A stretch of DNA of 64,000 bases, from assembly GCF_030867095.1 (NCBI RefSeq), contig NC_081824.1, forward strand, positions 345,582,203 to 345,646,202, in the 5' to 3' direction. Under the pieces are notes generated by a model. The model had not been told where the DNA came from and searched no databases. It was given only the letters and a program-made list of their open reading frames with translations. Source of the stretch: Alligator mississippiensis (lineage: Eukaryota > Chordata > Crocodylia > Alligatoridae). The position numbers and the translations under genes were made by a program. Shown here piece after piece: positions 1-9,657 of the stretch (the stretch's first letter is position 1; each line of letters opens with the position of its first letter).

Positions 1-528
1 GGCACTAACCAGGGTCAGGTGCCCAAAGTCCATGAGGGGTATAACCATTGCCCAGAGAAAGGTGGAGACACAGGGCCAGGATCTCGTTGCTCAGAGAAGG
101 GTCGTTGACAGTGGGCCTGGGCTAGGGGACCGGCTAGAGCAGAGCGGCGGAAGCTGGGAAGGCTGAAGCCCCAACAAGGGAGTAAAGGCCTGAGGTGGCC
201 TGGTGGCTTTGGGGACAGGTGCCCCACTCAAATGATGATTCATTATACTTGTGAGGCATGGGCACAGCTGTAGGGGAAGATTGGAGACTGAGAATAGCCT
301 CTAAGCAACAGGTGCCTCGAGGTACATACAGGCTGGGGGGCCCCAACTACTGACAGACTGGTTTCAGGTTACTGGGGTCTGGGAGGGGATCTGCTAGTGA
401 AGGAAGGATGAGGATGGGTTCTAGGATCCTTAGGCAGCTTCCCTTTTATAATTTAATGATTACATCAAGGTATGGTAGGAAAGAGCAGAAGGAAGGGTAC
501 CTAGAATCAGAGCGCAGCAGTAATCATT

Positions 529-547
529 TGGCCACCAGGGGGCAGCA
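529..547 (+). promoter_or_regulatory. CTCF-like binding motif
   Basis: The 19 bp read TGGCCACCAGGGGGCAGCA, a match to the known vertebrate CTCF consensus at all but the last few positions. It sits about 9 kb upstream of IL18RAP, at the expected IL18R1-IL18RAP gap. Binding is inference. Confidence 0.55.
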
Positions 548-549
548 CG

Positions 550-3500
550 GTCACCCCTGGGACCTGGCCTTACTACACACAAATATTAGATTTACTCTAT
601 TGCCTACCCACAGATGAACTATTTATAGATTGATATATCTAGGTATGTAGTTGGGACAGTTTGCTTTATATCTCAGAGCCTAAGATATATACTAGAAAGA
701 TGATTTTGAATGTTTCCCTGATTCTGGGGTAGGCTGAGTTTACTGCAGTTATTCAGAACAATCTGTACCAAATAACTTACTTTCTCTTATCGTGCAAAGG
801 AGCAGCAGGGATGTATAGTTCACTGGGCTATCTTCCACTCTTGGTTATACACTCATTGACTTCTCACTCTTCTTGACGTGACCTTTCCTATCAGCCTCCT
901 CAAGTTCTTCTGGTGACATGTGTTAAAGCAGTATCAGAAACACTGACTCAAACTAGCAAACGGCATTAGGGGCTAGGGTTTTTTTTACTCATTCTATGTT
1001 AGATCATTTGAGTAACACAGCAGAGCATGCACTGGTGATGTGCAGCTTTATCCATCCCAAGTTGTATCACAAAGTTAGGAGATACAGTCCTTCTTGGAGC
1101 AAAAATGCTGTGAGTACTTGGTTTCTTCTGTCCTACTTACCTGCTTCAGGGATGAAGAAAATCTGAAGATAAGATGAAGCAGTTGCTTTCACATGCAGAT
1201 TGTTTTTACCATGAGCAGTAACTTAACTGGTGATGGGCAAATGGGGCATGAGGCCCAGGCACTGATTTAGAAGGGATGCCAGAAGGAGCCCCAAGGAACC
1301 TGTCACAGCAGCAGCACCTCACCCTGAGGCAGCAAACACTATGGAGCTTGTTAGCTAAATGCCCTGTTCTGTAGCAAGTTGCGGAAGACCAGAAGCTCTG
1401 ACTATCCCTAATCTTTACTAAGATCCAGTTGAGACCACGTAGCCTTTCTCAAGAAATTCCATGTACCTTGCATGACTGATCTGTAATGTTAGCCAAGGGC
1501 CATGAGGGTATGTATGTGTGTAAATCTAGGGCAACCATCAACTGACCTGATAACCATGAAACCACGTTGGAGAGAAAATCCCATATCTTACTACTTGTGA
1601 TAGCAACTTCTTGAGAAAAAATATGCATCCAAGAATTAGTGAAACAATCAGCAGAAAGAATAAATTGCATGTATAAAAGGAAGGACCAAATCGTTATGTT
1701 TTTAATATATGTGCTATTCTATATGGCTGGACCACACTGAAAATGGAGAGTTTCTAAGATCCACCAGACCGTGGTGTTCAGTGCCAGCATCTAAATGAAA
1801 TGACACACCTAAAGGTGCCAATATAATTTATTATAAGGAGAAAATGGAATGGACACTCATAAGGTGTTGTGTCTTCCATATACCACTAAATAGAAGATGT
1901 GAGATTTGGTTGTTTTGAAGAGAATAAGGATAAAAAACACTTATCTATTTTACTTAATACCATTCTTTATTGCAGAATGGCTTGATCTTATGTATATTTA
2001 AGATATGATATTTAATCCTTTTTAACTGAACAAAGTAAAAATCACCACAAATATCTGGGCAAAAATTCTTCATTTTTCATTTATTTTTCCTGTTTTTCAA
2101 CACAAAGTCCAGTGGTATTTTGTTTAGCAAAAATGCAATCTTTTGTTGAGGGTTTATATTTTTTGGGCTAATGTTTTTACAAGAAAAGTAACCGGAAATA
2201 TAGGAGGAACATATTGCTGCTGAGCTGAGATAGGAAGGGATGATGACAGTGAGGTAGAGGAAATTTCTGTAAAGGAAACAGACTCACTCATTGCAAACTG
2301 CAAGAACTAACCACAATTCTTATCATGTATGTGAGGAGGATGTGAAGGTAAGATTTTTAGATATTTCTTCTTTCAAGTGAAACTTTATAAGCAGTTTTTA
2401 TTATCTGCCCCTCCCCACTCCATCTCTATGTTTTATCCATGTTATAGGTTGATTAGTTATTTTTATTTAATATGTTATTTTTAAAATATTGCTTTTAGTT
2501 CTTCTTCATGCAGTGCATACATTTTAGTAAATAGTGTTACTAGGTTTTCTAAATTTCACTTTTCTTTACATAGTAGCTAATCATCCTCTAGTAGTTCTTA
2601 GACTATGTTCTTGTTCTCCTTTACACTGATATAAATCAACTGAATTCAAGAAATCACAATGTTAACTGATATGAAACTAGTGTAAGGAAAAGAGACCGAG
2701 ATTTAAGATGATAAACTAAGCTTGTGGCATGCCAGTCTTTACTGGACTATAGCAGAACTAAATTTAATGCTCACAAAATAAATTTTCATTACTTTGGATC
2801 CAAGGCATAATATAAATAAATAAAATCACCTCTTAAATAAAGTCATCTTGTAAGAAAAGGGAACTACAATATAATTCATGTACTTTTCCCCTGCATTGCT
2901 TTATCACAGGAAATAAAGAAAAGACCACTGCCTTTTTTTTCTGTGTGAAGTAGCTTCCATAGATCTCATTTGTATTTGAAATGACAGTAAATACAGGGAT
3001 GATACTAGGTATTTCTTTGAACTTTTGGGAAACCTGACTGACAGGCTTTCTTGCCAGTAAAGTATTCTAGAGAAATATGTCCCTCTCCAGGAGATGTGTG
3101 TTAAAGAAGGATATGCTGATCTTAAAAGGAAGGGTTGATGAAAAAAAATGGAAAGTTTATTTTGTCTTCTGAATATCTTGTCTCCATAGGCATACTTTCA
3201 TATGTATGTGTCCTGCCATGCAGCGGCAGACCCCACATCAAAACAGGTAGCTCTTAAGGCTGTGTTTCCTACTGTTTCAAAAACATAGAGCCAACATTAG
3301 AAATATTCTAACCCCTTAACTGCCTGTTAGTCTTTCTGGCTACAGTTTTCTGGATTCTGCTTTTATTGAGGCTAGCAGTATGGGAGTGAGACTTGTACAC
3401 TGTAGGTGAAAGAACCTGGGGAGAGCAGGTAGCATGCACAATACCCCACTAGCTATTGATTTCCAATGGCATCTGACCTCATTTGGCAAAGCTCACAGTT

Positions 3501-4110
3501 TCACAGAGGGGCTATACATTTAGACTTGATTTAAAAATGGGGATACATTCCCAAGAAACGTGTTCCTTTTCTTGCTAAAGAATTTTCAAAATCTATATTT
3601 TTTCAGTCAACCCTAAATACGATCCATCAAGCTGTCTCCTGTACTACACGAATGACAGAACTGTTTTGTTTTGGTTCATTCTCCTCTCCAAATTCTAATT
3701 CAAGAGATGGTGTTATGGGATTATTTTCAGAAGAGTTTTCCCCTGGAAGCATCTTATATTTTCAGGGCTATTTTAAGTTGTATTTATCACTCTTGCCATG
3801 CCCCGCTTTGTTTATTTAGATATTTACTTGCTTGGTCTACTTATGTAGTCCATGATCCTTGGAAAGTAGCATCTAACCAGCTGAGACTGAAGCAGATTTT
3901 TTGTAATTATAATATTTATTAATTTTTATAGTGTAACAATAAAATAAAACCAACCAAAACAATGAGTCATCAGATTCTGAGCTTCAAAAAATCTTTAGTT
4001 CTTGGTTCCAGCAATCTGTACAGGAGGGTAGTGTGTAAAAGCTCAACTTTTATTTAAAAATAGTCTATTCTCCTTTTCCTTGTGCAGAAAGCCTTGAAAT
4101 ATACTGGACT
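550..4110. other. Intergenic, no gene recognised
   Basis: AT-rich unique-looking DNA. Open frames are short and resemble nothing known. I see no tail exon of IL18R1 here, although that gene is expected to the left. Confidence 0.6.
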
Positions 4111-4111
4111 T

Positions 4112-4928
4112 ACCAAATTCTAAGATGACTTTAAATGTAAGCTGATCCTTCAATAATTAGAGTCCATGCATGGAAAATTTGTTTTAAAATTTCCATGTCT
4201 AGAATCTAATTATTGGAGTGTCATCTTAAGTTTGTTCCCTAATACTGCAGCAGACAAGCAGTGATATAGGATCAGGTAGCAGGGGAGTCGAGTGGCATGC
4301 CCCCTGCCCTTCCCTCTATTGCCTGTCCCCCAACTCCAGTACTTGCCACCTGCACTGCCTGTGCATCCTGCCCTTTTACCCTCTCTTCTCTCCACAACTT
4401 CTGCTCCCCTGCTACTGCCGTTATCCCCCTGCTACCACCTCTGCCTTTGCACCCTCCACACCACTGCCTGTCCACCCTGCTGCTTACCTCCCTGGCCCAG
4501 GGCACAGAGCAAATGCTAGCTCCGGTCCTCACCTGGCCACACAGCAGCAGTTGTGGTGGCAGCAGCTCCAGCTCTGGCCCCAGCTTTGGATTGGAGCCAG
4601 AGCTAGAGCTGGCCACTGCAGCATGGCCAGGTAGAAGCTGGAGCTAGCATGTGCTCCATGCCTTGGGCCATAATGGGGCCAGGGCCAGAACTGGAGAGTA
4701 GGCAGCAGCAGGGAACGAAGGTGGAGGGGGGCAGTTCCTGCAGGAGGCAGTGTGTGGGAGGGCAGTGGCTGAGGCTCCAGTTCTGTCCCCATGCTGAGGT
4801 TGGGGCTGAAGTCAGAGTTGCAGCAGCCTCCTGACCCCTGCTTGTACTCAAGTCCAAGATGAGGCTCTTTCTCCCACCCCCAATATTAAATGGGAGAAAA
4901 CCTTGTCTTGGATTTGAATAAATATGGT
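4112..4928. mobile_element. Non-autonomous DNA transposon, same family as the copy at 51274
   Basis: The left part (taagatgactttaaatgtaa, then caataattagag) and the right part (ttggatttgaataaatatgg) match the two ends of the element at 51274-52016. Between them is a GC-rich interior of about 650 bp, the source of several meaningless overlapping open frames. Ends are approximate. Confidence 0.5.
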
Positions 4929-4929
4929 A

Positions 4930-6190
4930 AATAACTAAAACTAATAAGTAGAAAAGGAACAAACAGCTGGGTGCTATATTTGCATGAGGGAGACTGAAAT
5001 CCTTTCTCAACATGCACACTTTTCAAGCAATATTAATTTATTAAATTTGAGATGTAGCTTCTGCTTCCCAACACTGAATCAGGTCTATGGTATGATCTTG
5101 ATGAAAATTATGTGTTGTGATTTTTGGTGGTATGGAGGCTTTGCAAAATATTTCCCAGTCTCATCCCAACAATGCTAACGCTGGCTTTGGGCAAACGTTC
5201 TATAGCATTTTTACTTCTTCCCTCACTGCTCTCTTTGAACATCAGAAAGGAACATCATCCTCTCTAGAATAATGTCAGAGAAAATCCCTTCTTAAACACG
5301 AGCTGGACTTTTGTGGAGAACAGGAGGGTTTTGTAATGTAGCTGGTGAAGCCTGGTAGGAGTGTATCTCATTGAGTTACTAGATATTTGGTAGGAGTGTG
5401 TGTTGGTGTTTGGGAATGCATGTGGGTATGTGACATTAGAAAGAGAAATAAAAAAGGCTGCCCTCAACAAAAAATACAGAAAAGTACTATTGACTTAGCA
5501 ATGACAAATACATAATGAAGTGCCTTTTAAATTAAGTTCTGACATAAGTACTATCAAACTTCTGTTTCACTGCACCTTCTGCCATGGTTGTCTTGCCTCC
5601 TGGAGGTCTTTTCTCAATTGGTGATAGGTAGTCCTGTCTTGTTATTCAGTATAGTACATGGTCTCTGTACTGGCAGCTTCATGATAACTCCTGAAATCCA
5701 TATGAAATGAAGCAGGTGAACTAGAGCCAAGTTAGTATCAAAGTTAATGAGGAAAAAGAGAAGGGAAAAAATTACTTTTAACACTAAGAATAGATGATTC
5801 AAGGATATATTGGTCTATATTCAGTTTGTGGTTTTTGACTCAAATGCTCCATTGAATGTTAAATAGTTGCCTGAAAGTGCAAAGTGCGTGTAAAGTTCAT
5901 ACTGGTGTAAAATAACCAGGTGCTGTACTTCTGCCTTTTTGTGTGAGTGGTTTGCATAATGAACCCTCAGATCAAAGGTTCACCTATTAGACTTCTTTTT
6001 CCAGGCTCAGTCAGTGTCTGTTATGCAGTTTTGCAAGTGTAATGACACTTAGTGGTCAGTTGATTGGGTTAAGAAGAGTTAAGGTAGCAAAAATGTCATG
6101 GAAGCTTAACTGAGTGAAGGGTCACGGTATCGGACCTGTCTTTACTGAGATCATGAATGGTGCATTTCCAGCTTGCCCAGCCAACACCCA
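4930..6190. other. Intergenic, nothing recognised
   Basis: No coding similarity, RNA gene or clear repeat seen in this AT-rich stretch. Confidence 0.5.
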
Positions 6191-6196
6191 GATAGC

Positions 6197-6725
6197 TAGG
6201 GACCTACTTAATTCACGGTTTCACAGATTTCATAGAAACCACAAAATCCAGGATAGTCTGCAAAATCAACAACAACAACAACAAAAAAACAATAAAAATA
6301 AAATGCTGGTTTTCTAGTGGGAGCCAGTGGTCCTTGCTGCCAGAGGGGAAGGTGGCAGCTGGCAGGGCAGCATGAAGGGCAGCAGACAAGCAGACAGCGG
6401 CCCCAGTCTCCAGCTCCCCCTGGCTGTCCCCTCCTCCATCCTCCCCCCTGCTGGGGCCTCTCTGCCAATCGGTGCCAAAAGGTGGGATGGCACACAGGAC
6501 AGTCAGCAATCAAGATTGTGGCTGCCCCGTGAGGGGCAGGGCCTTATGAAGGGCAGCCAGCAATCAAGATGGATGCTCCCTTGTTCACCCTCTCCACCCC
6601 CCCAGGCCTCTGCCAGTTGGTGCTGAGTGGTGGGCCTGCTGCAAAATGCCTGTGAAATGAGCTCTGTGCACCACAAGTGGGCCATGAAAAACCCTGTGTT
6701 TTGCTACAATTTAGGTAGGTCCCTA
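6197..6725. mobile_element. hAT-like non-autonomous element with TAGGGACC ends
   Basis: Inverted ends TAGGGACCTAC and GTAGGTCCCTA. The flanks cagatagc (6189-6196) and caggtagc (6726-6733) agree at 7 of 8 positions, an 8-bp target duplication typical of hAT. The interior is GC-rich and non-coding. A second member lies at 20572. Confidence 0.8.
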
Positions 6726-6786
6726 CAGGTAGCCACCATGGCCACTGACAGATGTGGAAAGCAAAACAAAACAGCACTTTACTGGA

Positions 6787-6962
6787 AGAGGAAGCGTGTT
6801 AGCTCAACCCAGTTCTTCAGCATCTGTATAGATCTCACGGTTCAGTGGCGGTTTTTGGCACTTTTATCTAAAGCTAAGTCAATCAGCTATTAGATAAAAT
6901 CGCCCAAAGCCCCTCCTGACCTATACAGATGTTGAGTGAGCTGGGTCAAATGCCTCTTCTGG
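6787..6962. repeat. Foldback (MITE-like) element
   Basis: The two halves are near-complements: agctcaacccag and catctgtatag on the left face ctatacagatg and agctgggt on the right, with ttttatctaaagct facing agctattagataaaa nearby. It could fold into one long hairpin. Confidence 0.6.
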
Positions 6963-6969
6963 GCATGTG

Positions 6970-7900
6970 CTGCACTCGGTGCAGGGGTGTGCTAAGCTGA
7001 AGTAAAGCATCGTATTTCTTTTTTTCACTTCTGTAAGCAACCTATATAAATAAATGCTAATGAAAAAAGTAAATAAGAATTATGCTGAATGACATGTTGG
7101 ACATCTGGTGAGACTAACAGAATGATAGCAGCAAGGATTGGGGGACTCTTTGGCATACTGCCAACTTGCTTTGCTTTAATATGCTTTTTACTGTGTTGCT
7201 GCTGCAAACCTGGATTTCTATTTTGGTTCAGATAACTCCTCTGTTTAGAACTGGTCTAGGGGGAGCCTAGAAAGAAAGAAACATTAATTTAGACACTGAA
7301 TGTCACTTAACTGCTTATCTAGATAGGTGGTTTTGATGCAATCAAATAGCTGGCTTAGATGCAAACCCAGAAAATGTGAGGAAGATGGAAATACGGAAAC
7401 GGAATTTATGCACTTGTACAATTCACTGATAGCAAAACAGTTGTGTAAGGGCATGTCTCCACTACGTCTGAACATGCTGGGGATTATCGTAACAAAAACA
7501 TGACCTGCCCATTTGCTCTTGTTCGGCATAACCCAAATACCCTCCAAAACGTCATTTGGCACTGTCATCATTTGGGGTATGGAACCATAACAGAAAACTA
7601 AGAGCTTGAGAACAGTGCTTTGTAGACCCTGGAAACATGTCAACAAGTGGCTCTCTTACCTTTTTTGGCATTTGGTGCACATGGAGAATGTGTAGCAGTA
7701 GCTGGGAAGGAAGCTGAAGGAAAACAGGCTATGGCTTATGTAAGTAGGCTGTTGAAACTTTCTGACAGTTCTTCTCATGTGGCAATGGGTGATAACCCAA
7801 AGAACTTGTGATCAAAGAGTCAGATCATAGGTTAATGTATGTGGGTATAATTTTAGTGGAACATTGATTTGCATCACCTAAGGCCGAGCCGTGGATGACT
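6970..7900. other. Intergenic, one open frame of unknown origin
   Basis: The minus-strand frame at 7284-7646 (120 codons) has no family resemblance I can name. The segment after 7445 (gggcatgtctccactacg) may begin another repeat. Confidence 0.4.
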
Positions 7901-7904
7901 AATT

Positions 7905-8239
7905 CAGTGATTCTCAACCAGATCCTCTCAAGGGTGCCATTGGGTGCCATGCAATGTTAGCATGGTTAAGTATGCAAACGGGATTCACTTGATAAACAGC
8001 ATTCACAAGAAAAGGAAAACAAAGTAACTTGTTTTTAAATCCAGTGATTTTCAAATAGGAATCCATAGTGTTAAAAACATTCTGAGCTGTTATGGTCTTT
8101 CTGAGTTCTTTTGCAACAGAAAACTGGCTCTATTACTTTTCTGTGGTCAAAAAATGAGTGAAAACTTAGTTGGCATTATTTGAGGGATGCCTTGCTTCTA
8201 AAGTGGGGTACCTTAATTCTAAAAAGATTGAGAACCTTT
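7905..8239. mobile_element. hAT-like element fragment (CAGTGATTCTCAACC end)
   Basis: The left end CAGTGATTCTCAACC is the common hAT terminal motif. The right side reads aagattgagaacc, its inverted partner. The last few bases are lost where the next element begins. Confidence 0.55.
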
Positions 8240-8810
8240 TTAGATGTGTCCAGACCAGGATGCACATCTAAACATTTGGCCTGTTGCAGCACCTCAAAGC
8301 AGTTTGAGAGGGTGGGGCAGCAGTGTGCGGCATGCAGCAGAGGACCCTCCCCCCCCGTGGGGGGCAGGCAGCAACAGCAGCAGCCCAAGGCAGGAAGGGG
8401 TGCGGCCAATTTACCCCCACAAGCTCAGAGAATAAGCCAAAAGCTAGCAATAGCCAGAGGCAGTAAGGGGTCTGGACATCTTTTCCACAGAAGCTCCTGA
8501 GACCAAGCTTGCAGCAGCAGCAACAGCAGCAGCCTGGGCCAGGAAGGGGCATGGCCAAGTTCCTCCCAAGGCTGCTCCCCCAGAAGCTCCTGAGAGCAAG
8601 TAGCCCTGAGTTGCTTGTTAGGGCAGCTATTTATACAGGTGCTGGTCCCAGTCTCCAGCTCCCCCTGGCTGCAGATCTGGGAGGAGCTGGGCAGGGTCAG
8701 TTTGCCCCAGGTGGCACAACTTGCCCCACACCAAAGTGCATGTTCAGGCACAAGTGCTGTGGCAAAAATCCCTGGCACAAATTTGTGCCGTTCTTGTGTG
8801 GCTGCACCCC
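8240..8810. mobile_element. DNA transposon of the GTCCAGAC-end family (copy 1)
   Basis: The left end gatgtgtccagaccagg and right end with caaatttgtgccgttcttgt match the copy at 38561. The interior is GC-rich and repeats a CAG-rich unit (about 8366-8460 and 8510-8600). The long frames here are by-products of that composition. Confidence 0.5.
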
Positions 8811-9105
8811 AATGGTATAATCAGTGCTGGATTCATAATGGGGATTCAGTCAGGAGAACTCTGTCTGCCTGAACTAAGCATGCAACTACAGAAGAGATGC
8901 ATTTGTAAAACTGACTCTCCATCTTTATTTCTATATAGGGCTTGTTTAAATTAAGTTTTGTATATATTCTCCACTTTCAAGTTTTGTAAAGTGATATGTT
9001 TTAGAAACCCATTACAAGTAACAACTTTAAAAAAAGAACTGTCTCGGTGAAACAGCCCTAAATTTTTATTATTGTAGTTTTGTGTTTTGAATAGTAATGT
9101 AAAAC

Positions 9106-9457
9106 CGGTGCCAGATTTAGGCACAAGCTATAGTTTAGGGCCTCACACTATGAGGGGCCTCTAAGTATTGGCTGCTGGACTGGAAGTAACAGTGGACTGG
9201 AAAACCACAGCCCTGCAGAGCCAGGCAGAGAGGCCACAACTCCTCCTGCAGGGCCCGCAGCAGCTGCAGTTGAGGTTTGGCCCACCCTCCCAGCCGGGGG
9301 TGGAAGTAACTTTACCTGTGTTCTGCCAGAAATTCAGAGAGCGGGGCTCCACAATTTGCCGACCACGGCCACTTCCGGTCTACAGTTTGCTGGGCTGCGG
9401 CATGGAAAGATTGGAAACCCCTAGTTAAGGGCCCCACCCTGTCATAATCCAGCCCTG
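9106..9457. mobile_element. hAT-like non-autonomous element
   Basis: Ends CGGTGCCAGATTTA and TAATCCAGCCCTG are imperfect inverted repeats. Flanks tgtaaaac (9098-9105) and tctaaaac (9458-9465) form an 8-bp duplication with one mismatch. It ends only about 75 bp before the acceptor of the first IL18RAP coding exon. Confidence 0.75.
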
Positions 9458-9534
9458 TCTAAAACAATTACTTCCTAGTCTAGTCTAATGTGGATTATTG
9501 TTCAAAGCAAATGCTTGATTTTTCTTTTCTACAG

Positions 9535-9657
9535 CAAAGAAGATGCTATTTATGCGGCACCTCTCTGATTATCGACCGAAGTCCGAAAAGAAACCAATGC
9601 TTACTTTTTGTTGGATCCTGCTTTTGTTGGTCAGCGAAGCTGAGTTCAGCCTGTTGG
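9535..9657 (+). CDS. IL18RAP: IL18RAP first coding exon: 5' UTR end and signal peptide
   Basis: An acceptor (pyrimidine run ending in CAG at 9532-9534) opens the exon, so at least one untranslated exon should lie further left. Two in-frame ATGs occur, at 9543 and 9597. I chose 9597 because it gives a compact hydrophobic signal ([17 protein letters not shown]) as in the human protein; starting at 9543 would add 18 mostly charged residues. The donor GTAAGG is at 9658 and the phase is 1, joining to make Gly-Cys, which matches the human N-terminus of the mature protein. Confidence 0.8.

Noticed and set aside
4272-5019. Several overlapping open frames on both strands
   Set aside because: Low-complexity GC-rich interior of a non-autonomous transposon; no homology and no splice context.
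7284-7646. Minus-strand 120-codon open frame
   Set aside because: No recognisable family, no splice or promoter context; kept only as unexplained sequence.
8180-8820. Gln/Ala-rich open frames on both strands
   Set aside because: Products of CAG-rich repeats in a DNA transposon.
1-9500. Search for the last exon of IL18R1, expected upstream
   Set aside because: No TIR motifs (FDAFVSY-type, RDxxPG, FW) found on either strand, so the gene ends outside the window.
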